In this document: in pieces, positions 9,079-17,451 of the stretch | Layout of the letters: each line of letters begins with the position of its first letter | Position numbering within the stretch: position 1 is the stretch's first letter | Assembly: GCA_902826795.1 (NCBI GenBank) | Contig: CADEGD010000001.1 | Span: forward strand, 62,001-126,000 | Length of the DNA stretch: 64,000 nucleotides | Source of the DNA: an uncultured Acidobacteriota bacterium | GTDB lineage: Bacteria; Acidobacteriota; Blastocatellia; Pyrinomonadales; Pyrinomonadaceae | Direction: 5' to 3' | Notes under the pieces: generated by a model | What the model saw: only the letters and a program-made list of their open reading frames with translations | Databases searched by the model: none | Told to the model about the DNA's origin: nothing | Position numbers and translations under genes: made by a program

Positions 9079-9767
9079 TGCGCTGTCACCTCCTTCAGTA
9101 GATCGGCGACGATGCGGCCGTCTTTCATTTCGATCACACGATCGCAACGGCCCGCAAGATCGGCGTCGTGAGTAACCACGACAAGCGTGATGCCTTGCTC
9201 GTGGTTGAGGTCGAAAAGGAGTTCTTCAACGGCTGCTCCAGTGTTTGAGTCGAGATTGCCGGTCGGTTCATCCGCAAAGATCACCTCGGGCTTTCCGACC
9301 AGTGCGCGGGCTATGCACACGCGCTGTTTTTCGCCGCCCGAGAGGTCCTTTGCTTTCTTGTTGATCTTGTCGTCGAGCCCGACCGCCGTCAGAGCCGCAT
9401 TTGTTTCCGTTTTTATCTCGGCGTTCGACGCTCCGCGAATACGCATCGGCAGCACAACGTTTTCAAAAACCGTATCGCGGCCATTGAGGAAGAATTGTTG
9501 AAAAACGAAGCCGAATTTCTCATTCCGAAGAGAGTTTTTGGCCCGCTCACTGAATGCGGATGTGTCGCGGCCGTCGATCAGCACGCTGCCATTCGTCGGG
9601 GCGTCAAGACAAGCGAGCAGATGCATCAGCGTCGATTTGCCGCTGCCGGATTTTCCGACGATCGCGATGCATTCTCCGCGTCTAACGGAGAGATCGACAT
9701 CCTTGAGGGCCTCGTAATCGACGCCGTCGCTTTTATAAGTTTTCGAGAGACTTTGTGCTTCAAGCAT
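9075..9767 (-). CDS. MacB/LolD-type ABC transporter ATPase
   Basis: A 230-residue ATP-binding subunit. Walker A is GKSGSGKST near residue 38, the signature is LSGGEKQR, Walker B is VIFADEPTGN, and the switch His is in VVVTHD. These are the LolD/MacB subfamily forms (ADEPTGNLDSNTG). I start at ATG 9767 (MLEAQSLSKTYKS); TTG 9773 would add two residues. It pairs with the following permease through a four-base overlap. Its promoter must lie in the region shared with the divergent cobalamin riboswitch. Confidence 0.93.
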   Translation of the reverse strand: MLEAQSLSKTYKSDGVDYEALKDVDLSVRRGECIAIVGKSGSGKSTLMHLLACLDAPTNGSVLIDGRDTSAFSERAKNSLRNEKFGFVFQQFFLNGRDTVFENVVLPMRIRGASNAEIKTETNAALTAVGLDDKINKKAKDLSGGEKQRVCIARALVGKPEVIFADEPTGNLDSNTGAAVEELLFDLNHEQGITLVVVTHDADLAGRCDRVIEMKDGRIVADLLKEVTAQ

Positions 9768-9904
9768 AATCAAACTCGCCGAGATCGGCGACCGGGTTCG
9801 AGAGCACTTACGTCCCGTGCAACGTAAATGTTCACGCGAAGTGTAATCAGACGGTCGGGAGATCTTATTCCGAGCGTTGACTTACGTCCGCATAGACGTA
9901 ATAA

Positions 9905-10020
9905 TCCGTGATTCGGTCTTTGTAGTTTTTACTTGTTCGAGGGGAAGCGGGTGAGAATCCCGCACGATCGCGTCACCGTGTTCCTTTAGGAGAGTCGGGC
10001 CGCCTCGGGTTAAGTTTATT
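9905..10020 (+). promoter_or_regulatory. Cobalamin riboswitch before btuF
   Basis: The conserved core is visible: GGGAA at 9942-9946, the P-stem GCGGGTGAGAATCCCGC at 9947-9963, CGTCACCGTG at 9971-9980 in place of the family CCCGCCACTGT, and a B12-box-like AGTCGGGCCGCCT at 9993-10005. It precedes the B12 transport genes, is on their strand, and is followed by a terminator hairpin, as expected for off-control by adenosyl- or methylcobalamin. The core deviates from consensus in places, and the 5' limit is an estimate. Confidence 0.75.
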
Positions 10021-10072
10021 GCCTTTTTTGATGTTCGCGGATGACATCGACGGCAGACAAGTTTCTTTATTA

Positions 10073-10129
10073 AAGCGCCTTGTTTTCTGGTTCGATGTTC
10101 GGACTTTGAGAACAAGGCGTTTGTTGTTA
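10073..10129 (+). terminator. Leader terminator of the btuF riboswitch
   Basis: A 15-base-pair stem (AAGCGCCTTGTTTTC with GAGAACAAGGCGTTT, two G-U pairs) and 20-base loop is followed by TTGTTGTTA, 17 bases before the btuF start. Its place between the cobalamin aptamer and the first gene suggests transcriptional control: ligand binding would favour this hairpin. No antiterminator was worked out. Confidence 0.7.
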
Positions 10130-10145
10130 GCGCGAAGTGATTTGA

Positions 10146-11045
10146 ATGCGGATTGCGGAACTCGGAGAGCGGAATCATGGTAGATCACGCCTTTTAATCG
10201 TGATCATCTTCGCCACGTTCTTGGGAGCTTGTTCAACGACCTCGCCTAGAACAGCGGAACCGGTGTTTCGAATCGTGCAGGACGATCTCGGACGATCGGT
10301 AAAGCTACCGGAGAGGGTTTCGCGGGTCGTTTCGCTCGCGCCAAGTTTGACCGAATCCATCTATGCAGTTGGTGCGGGAGATCGGCTGGTCGGCGTTACA
10401 ACTTATTGCAACTTTCCCGAGGCCGCGAAGGCAGTGGAGAAGGTCGGCGATACCCAGACGCCGAACATCGAGCGGATCGTTGCCCTAAAGCCAGACGTTG
10501 TTTTTGTCTCTACGGCATCTCAGCTCGAGGCATTCATGCGGACGCTGGATCAGCAGGGAATTGCGGTCTATGTGATGGACTCAAAAAGTCTGGCTGAGGT
10601 CATCGACGATCTGCGGACGCTGGGTAGAATCTTGGGTACCGAAAAGCCCGCAGAGTTGCTCACTGTCGGATTAAAAGAACGGATCAGAGCAATTGGCAGG
10701 AAGGAATCACGCCGCGTTTTCATCCAGATTTCGAATGAACCGCTTTTCACGATCGGCAAGGACTCGTTTTTGACAGAGGTTGTAGAAAAGGCCGGCGGTG
10801 AATCAGTGACGAAAGATGTGCCGAGCGGATATCCGAAGCTGAGCAAAGAAACCGCCTCGGCGACGAATCCAGAAGTGCTGATCTTGTCCGACAGTGAAGA
10901 CAACCGCGAGCCTAACGCGGCGTTTAAAAATTCCGAGGCGGTGAAGAACGGACGAGTCTATCGGATCGATCCAGACATCATTTCGCGTCCGGGGCCGCGG
11001 CTTGTGGATGCGTTGGAGCAGATCGCGGGTTTTCTGGATAAGTAG
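10146..11045 (+). CDS. btuF: Vitamin B12 ABC transporter substrate-binding lipoprotein
   Basis: A 299-residue periplasmic-binding protein of the BtuF/FecB family. The N-terminus has a hydrophobic segment ending in a lipobox LGAC with the lipidated Cys at 29. The binding domain is typical: DDLGRSVKLPERVSRVVSLAPSLTESIYAVGAGDRLVGVTTYC near 46-90 (VVSLAPS..E is the family hallmark), KPDVV near 118, and a long backbone helix between lobes. Specificity for cobalamin rather than a siderophore is inferred from the upstream cobalamin riboswitch and the btuB receptor downstream. ATG 10146 has only a weak GAAG upstream; a start at GTG 10200 would shorten the n-region. First gene of btuFCD. Confidence 0.88.
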   Translation: MRIAELGERNHGRSRLLIVIIFATFLGACSTTSPRTAEPVFRIVQDDLGRSVKLPERVSRVVSLAPSLTESIYAVGAGDRLVGVTTYCNFPEAAKAVEKVGDTQTPNIERIVALKPDVVFVSTASQLEAFMRTLDQQGIAVYVMDSKSLAEVIDDLRTLGRILGTEKPAELLTVGLKERIRAIGRKESRRVFIQISNEPLFTIGKDSFLTEVVEKAGGESVTKDVPSGYPKLSKETASATNPEVLILSDSEDNREPNAAFKNSEAVKNGRVYRIDPDIISRPGPRLVDALEQIAGFLDK

Positions 11046-11048
11046 GAG

Positions 11049-12035
11049 TTGAGAGATAGTTCTAAGTTTTCAACCATAAGCCTCTTGAATCGACGACGAA
11101 CAATTTGGATCTTGCTGATCGCGGCGTTGGCGGTGACGCTTTTCGCGGCGGTTTCGCTTGGGAGTGAGCGGCTGGCATTGTTCGATCTTTCGGAGACTCA
11201 ATCGGCGATCTTGTTCGATATTCGACTGCCGCGAGCTTTGTTGGCGGCGTGTGTCGGGGCTAGTTTGGCAGTTGCGGGTGCATCGCTGCAGGCATTGTTG
11301 CGGAATCCGCTAGCCGAGCCATATCTACTTGGCGTCTCAAACGGAGCGGCGCTGGGGACGATGCTTGCGTTCGTGTTCTTTGAAGGCTTCTCATTTGCAC
11401 GGCCGGTGCTTGCGTTTGCGGGAGCGGGAATCGCGACGTTTGCGGTCTATCAAATGGCCCGGTCGCGAGCGGGAATGAACGTCGAACGGTTGGTCTTGTC
11501 AGGCGTGATCGTGACGACGTTCCTGTCGTCGATCATCGTGCTGTTGACGAGCGTGCTCGATGCGGCACGGCTTAGAGGATTCACGTTCTGGCTGCTCGGC
11601 GATCTTTCACAGGCGACGTATGACGGATTTTATTTGACGCTCGCCGCAGCGACAGCCGGGACGATCGTTTTGTCTTCGCAGGCTCGTGCGTTGAATCTGA
11701 TGATGGTCGGCGAGCGCGACGCGCTGGACTTTGGAGTCGAAATTAGCCGAGTTCGGCTTATCGTATTCGGGCTAGCGAGTCTGCTTGTAGGAACGGCAGT
11801 GGCCGCTAGCGGATCGGTCGGATATGTGGGGCTGATCGTCCCGCATCTCGTGCGTTTGGCAATTGGGAGCGATAACCGCTTGGTAGTGCCGATGTCAGCG
11901 TTTGCTGGTGCGATCTTCGTTACGCTTGCGGATCTGGCCGCGCGGACGGCCATTGCGCCGCGTGAGTTGCCGGTCGGAGCGATCACGGCGTTGGTCGGAG
12001 CTCCCGTTTTCATTTACCTCTTGAGAAGACATTAG
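11049..12035 (+). CDS. btuC: Vitamin B12 ABC transporter permease
   Basis: A 328-residue FecCD-family permease with about ten membrane segments. Family signatures are RLPRALLAACVGASLAVAG near 58-76, NPLAEPYLLGVSNGAALG, and the cytoplasmic coupling region GxVGYVGLIVPHLVR near 262-276. Two copies would form the B12 channel with two BtuD subunits. The reading frame begins at TTG 11049, three bases after the btuF stop; TAGGAG directly abuts it, so the true start may be a few codons later. Same operon as btuF. Confidence 0.9.
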   Translation: MRDSSKFSTISLLNRRRTIWILLIAALAVTLFAAVSLGSERLALFDLSETQSAILFDIRLPRALLAACVGASLAVAGASLQALLRNPLAEPYLLGVSNGAALGTMLAFVFFEGFSFARPVLAFAGAGIATFAVYQMARSRAGMNVERLVLSGVIVTTFLSSIIVLLTSVLDAARLRGFTFWLLGDLSQATYDGFYLTLAAATAGTIVLSSQARALNLMMVGERDALDFGVEISRVRLIVFGLASLLVGTAVAASGSVGYVGLIVPHLVRLAIGSDNRLVVPMSAFAGAIFVTLADLAARTAIAPRELPVGAITALVGAPVFIYLLRRH

Positions 12036-12051
12036 TATGTCTTTCCATAGA

Positions 12052-12080
12052 TTAATTAATAATTGAGAATTACTAATTAA
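12052..12080. repeat. AT-rich inverted repeat between btuC and btuD
   Basis: TTAATTAATAATT, a three-base spacer, and AATTACTAATTAA form 13-base arms with one mismatch, followed by another AATTAATAATT. The stretch is strikingly AT-rich for this genome and fills the only gap inside the btuFCD run. It could be a small repeat element or a local promoter; nothing decides between these. Confidence 0.6.
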
Positions 12081-12098
12081 TAATTAAGAGCCGGATAG

Positions 12099-12869
12099 AT
12101 GCTCAGGATTGTAAACATCTCGATCAAATACGGGCCGTGCGATGTTGTCCGCGGTGTGACGTTCGATCTGCACGCTGGCGAGATCATCGCTTTGCTCGGA
12201 CCAAACGGTGCCGGGAAGACGACGCTGATTCGTTCGCTGAACGGGACAATCCCAATCGTGAGCGGTGAAGTTTTGATGGACGGTGCTCCGCTGCATAGCT
12301 ATTCTCGACGCGAGATCGCTCGGCGAATCGCGGTTGTCGCTCAAGAGAACGAGACGAAGTTTCCGGTGACGGTGATCGAGTATGTACTTGCCGGACGTTT
12401 TGCGAACGGTTCGGCTTTCGGATGGGAATCGGCATCAGACATCGAGATCGCGAGACATGCGTTGTTGGAATGTGACGTGGCGGATTTTGGCGATCGCTTG
12501 ATGAATGAATTATCGGGCGGTGAGCGTCAGCGAGTTGTGTTGGCGAGAGCCCTCGCAACCGATGCGCGGGTGTTGCTGCTTGATGAGCCGACCGCAAATC
12601 TCGATCTCGCTCATCAGGCGATGATGTTCCGGCTAGTCCGCGAAAGATGCCGCGGCTGTGAGGCTTCGGCGATCGTCATCACGCACGATCTGAATCTCGC
12701 GGCTGAATTTGCCGATAGGGCGATGCTGCTTCGCGGCGGTGAAGTTTTCGCTTTAGGAACGCCGGAGGAAGTTTTGACGCCCTCGAACGTGAACGAAGTT
12801 TATGGCGTGCAAGTGCTGCTTGACGCGAATCCGGCGAGCGGGAAGGTGCGCGTTACGACGGTTTATTGA
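12099..12869 (+). CDS. btuD: Vitamin B12 ABC transporter ATPase
   Basis: A 256-residue ATPase of the FecE/BtuD family that powers cobalamin import. Walker A is LLGPNGAGKTT near 33-43, the signature is LSGGERQRV, Walker B is VLLLDEPTANLD and the switch His is in ITHDLNLA. The Q-loop is in VVAQENETKFP. The C-terminal 40 residues (GTPEEVLTPSNVNEVYGV) match the FecE subgroup. It follows btuC by 63 bases containing an AT-rich repeat; GGAT upstream of ATG is a weak binding site. Confidence 0.92.
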   Translation: MLRIVNISIKYGPCDVVRGVTFDLHAGEIIALLGPNGAGKTTLIRSLNGTIPIVSGEVLMDGAPLHSYSRREIARRIAVVAQENETKFPVTVIEYVLAGRFANGSAFGWESASDIEIARHALLECDVADFGDRLMNELSGGERQRVVLARALATDARVLLLDEPTANLDLAHQAMMFRLVRERCRGCEASAIVITHDLNLAAEFADRAMLLRGGEVFALGTPEEVLTPSNVNEVYGVQVLLDANPASGKVRVTTVY

Positions 12870-12872
12870 AGA

Positions 12873-12930
12873 GGAACGCGGACATTCCTGTCCGCAAATC
12901 GGAAGAGGCGGACAAGAATGTCCGCGTTCC
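12873..12930. repeat. Nested palindromic repeat (GCGGACATTCCTGTCCGC family)
   Basis: Two 23-base arms (12873-12895 and 12908-12930) are inverted copies with one mismatch, and each arm is itself a palindrome built on GCGGACA-TTCC-TGTCCGC. It lies between btuD and the second riboswitch. A single copy of the same palindrome occurs at 54836-54863, so it is an interspersed repeat. There is no T-tract, so it is not a standard terminator. Confidence 0.85.
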
Positions 12931-12939
12931 ATATGTTGA

Positions 12940-13055
12940 CATTCGAATCGAAGGAACGCCGGTGAAAATCCGGGGCTGCCCACGCAACCGTAAAAGTCGG
13001 GAACTTCGCTCGTTTGTTTTGGCTTAGAACCATCCTGCGTGTGGGCAGGAGAGGG
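12940..13055 (+). promoter_or_regulatory. Cobalamin riboswitch before btuB
   Basis: A close match to the cobalamin aptamer core: GGAAC at 12953, GCCGGTGAAAATCCGG at 12958-12973, GGCTGCCCACGCAACCGT at 12974-12991 and AGTCGGGA at 12995-13002. At the 3' end TCCTGC (13033-13038) can pair with GCAGGA (13045-13050), covering the AGGAGAGGG binding site of btuB five bases before its ATG. This predicts translational repression when cobalamin is bound. Confidence 0.9.
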
Positions 13056-13059
13056 ATTT

Positions 13060-15159
13060 ATGAAAAGGTTTTTCCTAATATTTTTTGCTCTTGGCAGCGT
13101 TGCTTCGGCACAAACCGAACCGACGCCAAGTCCGACTCCAACTCCTCAGATCCGCGAAACGGTAACAGTCTCGGCAGACGCGCCGCAACCGATCGACGAG
13201 GTTTCAAAGACTGTAAACGTCATTACCGGACAAGAGATGCGCGATCGGGCTGACATCACGCTCGTGGACAGCCTTCGGACAATACCGGGATTTCGGGTTC
13301 AGCAACTCGGCGGATTTGGGCGGACTGCTTCGATCAAGACGCGCGGCTTGCGGAATCAGGACACGGCAATATTGATCGACGGTGTGCGGCTGCGAGATGC
13401 TTCGGCGATCACGGGCGACGCGTCGCCTTTTCTGAGCGATGTGACGCTTACTAGCGTTTCACGTGTAGAGGTGTTGCGAGGTTCGGGATCATCACTTTAC
13501 GGTACGAACGCTGTTGGCGGCACGATAGATTTTCAGACGCCGAAACCGCAGGCGGGTCCGCACGGCCAGGTATCATATGCGGCTGGCGGCCTTGGCTTGC
13601 ACCGGTTTCGCGGGAACATTTCAGACGGAACGGCGGACGGCAGATTTGGCTTCAACCTTGCCGTGGCGAGAACAGCCTATACGAAAGGAATCGACGGTGA
13701 GGACGACGCACACAACACCAATATCCAGTCGCGAATAGACTACAGCCCGTTCTCACGTACGAGTTTTTCAGGAAGGATATTCGTTTCTGACGCTTATGTC
13801 CGGCTAAACTCCAGCCCCGATACCTTCGGCACTCTTCCGCCGTTGAGCTCGACAATCATTGATGCCAAACCGGGGGTGAACTTCCTGCCGGACGCAAACG
13901 ACCCGCTGGCAAATCAGAAATCGAAATTCTTCAATGGCCAGATCGCCGTGACTCAAGTTTTGAGTTCAAAGGCTTCGCTCGCTGCTTACTATTCCGGGCT
14001 GCGGACCGCGCGAAAAAACGACAATTCCGGATTTTCTCTCAGCTTGTTTGACGGCACGATCCAGACGGCGAGTGCCGCACTAAATTGGTCGCCAAATTCG
14101 GGGCACGACGTGAAGATCGGTTACGAATTCGAGCATGAGAAATTTGGGAATGACGGCATCACGCCGAGCGGGTTGGGAAATTTTTTCACCCGAGCGTTTC
14201 AATCCAGCAACACCCTATTCGCCCAGGATGTGGTCAGCTTGATCGACGGTAAGCTGCAAGTTGCAGGCGGATTCAGGGCGCAGTTCTTTTCTCTCGGCGA
14301 TCCGCGATTCAGTCTTGTAAACGCGCCTTACTCAACTGTCTCGCTTGAAAACCCGCCGTCGGCGTATACGTTCGATGGTGCGGCATCTTACTTTTTTGAG
14401 AAATCCGGAACGAAAGTGCGTGTGCACGTAGGGAACGGCTATCGCGTGCCGTCTTTGTACGAGCGATTCGGGACATTCTTTAGCACATTCGGAACTCCAA
14501 GCTTTGTCGCACTGGGCGACCCGGACCTGAAGCCCGAGAAGACCCTCGCTTTCGACGGCGGCGTCGAGCAGTACTTTGCAAAGCAGAAGATAAAACTTAC
14601 GGCCGTATATTTCTACACCTGGCTGACCGACACGATAGGGTTTGGGAATACTGTCCCGGCCATCGGATCGACCCAGCGGCCATTTGGCGGATACGAGAAC
14701 CAAAAGGGTGGTATCGCCCGTGGTGCGGAGTTTAGCGGGACGTTCAAGCCGACAAGATCAACGGACATCTTCTCGTCGTATACGTTCACGAACAGCGACC
14801 AGCGTGTGCCGCAAGTTTCGGGTACCGGTGTGGTCGATACGCTTGGTATTCCCAAGCACCAATTCACGCTCGTAGCAACGCAGCGGATAAAGCGATTTTG
14901 GGTGAATGCAGATCTTCTTGTCGCGAGCGATTACCTTGCACCAATCTTTAGCAACGCGACGTTCAACACATACCTGTTCCGGTTCGATGGGAATCGGCGC
15001 ATTGACCTGACGGCTGGCTACACTTTCCCAATAAAGAAGGACAAATTTAACCTTCGCGTTTTTGGAACGGTCGAGAATCTTTTCGACGATGAGTACTTCG
15101 AGAACGGATTTCGCACGGTGCCGCGGAACGGCCGCATTGGCGTGAGTTTCGGGTTTTGA
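13060..15159 (+). CDS. btuB: TonB-dependent vitamin B12 receptor
   Basis: A 699-residue outer-membrane receptor. Start ATG 13060 has AGGAGAGGG five bases upstream; an earlier in-frame ATG at 13039 lies within the riboswitch. Residues 1-20 are a signal peptide ending VASAQ, then a Pro/Thr-rich linker, a TonB-box-like ETVTVSA near 35, the plug domain (residues 45-165, with DSLRTIPGFRVQQLGG, IKTRGL, LIDGVRL, RVEVLRGSGSSLYG, GGTIDF), and a 22-strand barrel ending in aromatic RIGVSFGF. B12 as ligand is inferred from the riboswitch directly before it and btuFCD upstream; the receptor family alone would also allow siderophores. Confidence 0.92.
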   Translation: MKRFFLIFFALGSVASAQTEPTPSPTPTPQIRETVTVSADAPQPIDEVSKTVNVITGQEMRDRADITLVDSLRTIPGFRVQQLGGFGRTASIKTRGLRNQDTAILIDGVRLRDASAITGDASPFLSDVTLTSVSRVEVLRGSGSSLYGTNAVGGTIDFQTPKPQAGPHGQVSYAAGGLGLHRFRGNISDGTADGRFGFNLAVARTAYTKGIDGEDDAHNTNIQSRIDYSPFSRTSFSGRIFVSDAYVRLNSSPDTFGTLPPLSSTIIDAKPGVNFLPDANDPLANQKSKFFNGQIAVTQVLSSKASLAAYYSGLRTARKNDNSGFSLSLFDGTIQTASAALNWSPNSGHDVKIGYEFEHEKFGNDGITPSGLGNFFTRAFQSSNTLFAQDVVSLIDGKLQVAGGFRAQFFSLGDPRFSLVNAPYSTVSLENPPSAYTFDGAASYFFEKSGTKVRVHVGNGYRVPSLYERFGTFFSTFGTPSFVALGDPDLKPEKTLAFDGGVEQYFAKQKIKLTAVYFYTWLTDTIGFGNTVPAIGSTQRPFGGYENQKGGIARGAEFSGTFKPTRSTDIFSSYTFTNSDQRVPQVSGTGVVDTLGIPKHQFTLVATQRIKRFWVNADLLVASDYLAPIFSNATFNTYLFRFDGNRRIDLTAGYTFPIKKDKFNLRVFGTVENLFDDEYFENGFRTVPRNGRIGVSFGF

Positions 15160-15173
15160 TTCTTCTTGATCAT

Positions 15174-15212
15174 CTTGTTCTGTGGTTAGAAATTCACCTA
15201 CCACAGAACAAG
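15174..15212. repeat. Inverted repeat after btuB
   Basis: CTTGTTCTGTGGT at 15174-15186 and ACCACAGAACAAG at 15200-15212 are perfect 13-base arms around a 13-base spacer. No T-tract follows, so it is either an imperfect terminator for btuB or another of the palindromic elements seen in this window. The remaining bases to 15326 contain nothing else recognisable beyond a short GCGG-TAAAATTG-CCGC hairpin at 15294-15309. Confidence 0.8.
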
Positions 15213-15326
15213 AGAAACAGGAATGACTAAGACGAGGCGAGCAGCCGTCCCTGGATCGATTCCAAGAAAAAGCTGACAATTCGAGGCCAAGTGCGGTAAA
15301 ATTGCCGCATCGAGAGGTAGATAGTC

Positions 15327-15866
15327 ATGAAGCAAAGAGCGTTGTGTTTTCTTTGTGTGATGTTCGGATGTGTCGGTTTCGCAGCGGCTCAGGCCAAGAC
15401 GGTCACGAACGCGGATCTCGAGAAGTATAAGCAGAAGCGGATTCAGGCCGAAGAAGGGCTGAAAGATTATTACCAAAAGCTTGGCTTGACTGAAGAAGAC
15501 GTCGCCAATAAGCGAGCTGATGAAAACAAGGCTCGCGAAGAGCTTTCGGCTCGCCTGCGTGCATCTCGCTTAGAGCAAGAGCGGCTTGAGGCCGAGGCAC
15601 GTCAGCGTGAAGCCGAAGCGGCCGCGGTGCCGGTTACCGTGGTCGTCGAGACACAAGGCGGGGCCAACCCAGGCTACCACACTTATTCGAGCCCATATTA
15701 TCGACGAGGCGGTCGCTGGTATCGTCCTTCGCGGTACCCGATCACATGGCGGGCTACGCCGATGGGCGTGATCTATGAACCAGGTGGACTTCCGGCTTCG
15801 ATCTGGACGCCGAGAATTCCGCAGCGTCAACAGCCTGCGTGGCGTCCGGCCAGGCAGCCGAGGTGA
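15327..15866 (+). CDS. Hypothetical exported coiled-coil protein
   Basis: A 179-residue protein of unknown function. ATG 15327 has GAGAGG 11 bases upstream. Residues 1-22 are a signal peptide (hydrophobic LCFLCVMFGCVGFAAAQA). Residues 30-100 are highly charged and heptad-like (Glu, Lys, Arg, Ala), predicting a coiled coil. The C-terminal 65 residues are low in helix and rich in Pro, Arg, Tyr, Trp and Gly (YYRRGGRWYRPSRYP). The layout suggests a periplasmic or cell-envelope protein; a basic aromatic tail could bind polysaccharide, but this is guesswork. A terminator follows. Confidence 0.75.
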   Translation: MKQRALCFLCVMFGCVGFAAAQAKTVTNADLEKYKQKRIQAEEGLKDYYQKLGLTEEDVANKRADENKAREELSARLRASRLEQERLEAEARQREAEAAAVPVTVVVETQGGANPGYHTYSSPYYRRGGRWYRPSRYPITWRATPMGVIYEPGGLPASIWTPRIPQRQQPAWRPARQPR

Positions 15867-15891
15867 AAGAGTAAAATTTTGATTTATTAGT

Positions 15892-15925
15892 AACGCGAAC
15901 TATCATTCAGGTAGTTCGCGTTTTG
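15892..15925 (+). terminator. Rho-independent terminator before gatB
   Basis: AACGCGAACTA and TAGTTCGCGTT form an 11-base-pair stem with a nine-base loop, followed by TTTG. It ends the transcript of the exported coiled-coil protein 45 bases before gatB. Confidence 0.8.
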
Positions 15926-15970
15926 TATCTGCAGTGGATAGACACAAGTGTTAGTGGATAGTTCGATTTT

Positions 15971-17446
15971 ATGAAAGAAGGTTGGGAAGCGGTGATCGGC
16001 ATGGAGATCCATGCGCAGTTGGCGACGGCGACGAAGATATTTTGCGGCTGTGCGGTCGAGACGGGCGGCGAGCCGAATTCGAATACTTGTCCGGTGTGCC
16101 TTGGGCTGCCAGGCGCGTTGCCGGTTTTGAATGAGAACGTGATCGAGCTTGGAGCTCGGGCGGCATTGGCTCTTGGGCTTGAGGTGCAGGGGACGTCGAT
16201 CTTTGCTCGTAAGAATTATTTTTATCCCGATCTGCCGAAGGGCTATCAAATCTCGCAGTACGACAAGCCGTTTTCCGCGAACGGAACGCTCACGATAATG
16301 ACGTCCGAGCGAGATGCGTCCGGTCACGCAACCGAATGGAAGCCGATGAATATTCACATTCAGCGGATGCATCTTGAGGAAGACGCGGGAAAGAACGTTC
16401 ATGAAGGCCTGCCGGATGTGGATAAGTATTCTTATGTCGATCTGAATCGTGCGGGGACGCCGCTCGGCGAGATCGTGACCTCACCGGACTTTCGTACGTC
16501 TTGGCAGGCCTACGACTATGTGAATCACGTCCGACGTGCACTGCAGTGGGTTGGGGCGAGCGACGCCGATATGGAGAAGGGAAATCTCCGCTGCGAAGCG
16601 AATGTTTCGGTTCGAAAAATAGGCGAAACGGATTTCAATAACAAGGTCGAGCTGAAAAATTTGAACTCGGTGCGATTTATGCAGAAAGCGATCGAGTTTG
16701 AGATCGAACGCCAGATCGCAGCTCACGAGGCAGATGAGCCGGTCGCGCAGGAAACGCGTTTGTGGGACGAAAAGAACAATCAGACTCGGGTGATGCGATC
16801 AAAGGAAGACGCGCACGATTACCGATATTTCCCCGAGCCCGATCTGCAGCCGCTGAAGGTAACGCCTGATTTTGTCGAAAACGTAAAGGCGAGGATGCCC
16901 GAGCTTCCGGACGTGATGCGTGATCGATTTATGGAGACTTATCAGCTGAGCTACTCCGATGCTTCGCAGCTTGTCGGCGATAGGTCTTTCGCGGAGTATT
17001 ACGAGACAGTTGCCAGGATCTCTGCGAACCCTAAACTGGCGGCGAACTGGATTCTTGGAGAGTTTACGCGCGAGCTGAACAGTTCCGGCAAAACTGCCGA
17101 CGAGAGTCTCACAACGGCTGAAGACCTTGCCGAGTTGGTCATCACCGTAGAGGCCGGAAAGATAAATAACAATCAGGCGAAGGAAGTATTTGCCGAGATG
17201 TTTGCGACGGGAAAACCCGCGGCGAAGGTTATCGAAGAAAAAGGCTTCGAGCAGATCTCGGATACGTCCGCGATCGAAAGGATCGTCGATGATGTGATCG
17301 CATCGAGCGAAGCGAACGTTGCCGCATACCGTGGTGGAAACGATAAGCTGTTCGGATTTTTTGTAGGCCAGGTAATGAAGGCTTCGCAGGGAAAGGCGAA
17401 TCCGAAAGTAGTGAATGACATACTTCGACACAGGCTGGTAGGATAA
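15971..17446 (+). CDS. gatB: Asp/Glu-tRNA(Asn/Gln) amidotransferase subunit B
   Basis: A 491-residue GatB, the tRNA-binding kinase-like subunit of the GatCAB complex that converts Glu-tRNA(Gln) or Asp-tRNA(Asn) to the amide form. The N-terminal catalytic cradle is intact: VIGMEIHAQL at 8-17, zinc-site cysteines in FCGCAVETGG and NTCPVCLG, ARKNYFYPDLPKGYQISQYD near 80-100, and YRYFPEPDL near 285. The C-terminal YqeY-like tRNA domain is present. The last residues DILRHRLVG differ from the usual KxKL-type ending, which is instead kept by the decayed copy downstream (18521-18862), so the 3' end was probably replaced. gatA and gatC are not adjacent. Confidence 0.97.
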   Translation: MKEGWEAVIGMEIHAQLATATKIFCGCAVETGGEPNSNTCPVCLGLPGALPVLNENVIELGARAALALGLEVQGTSIFARKNYFYPDLPKGYQISQYDKPFSANGTLTIMTSERDASGHATEWKPMNIHIQRMHLEEDAGKNVHEGLPDVDKYSYVDLNRAGTPLGEIVTSPDFRTSWQAYDYVNHVRRALQWVGASDADMEKGNLRCEANVSVRKIGETDFNNKVELKNLNSVRFMQKAIEFEIERQIAAHEADEPVAQETRLWDEKNNQTRVMRSKEDAHDYRYFPEPDLQPLKVTPDFVENVKARMPELPDVMRDRFMETYQLSYSDASQLVGDRSFAEYYETVARISANPKLAANWILGEFTRELNSSGKTADESLTTAEDLAELVITVEAGKINNNQAKEVFAEMFATGKPAAKVIEEKGFEQISDTSAIERIVDDVIASSEANVAAYRGGNDKLFGFFVGQVMKASQGKANPKVVNDILRHRLVG

Positions 17447-17451
17447 CGCAC

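Noticed and set aside
12873-12930. Terminator after btuD
   Set aside because: The stem is strong but no T-tract follows on either strand, and the same sequence recurs elsewhere as a repeat.
12753-12983. Leftward open frame containing MERGHSCP
   Set aside because: It is translated repeat and riboswitch sequence.
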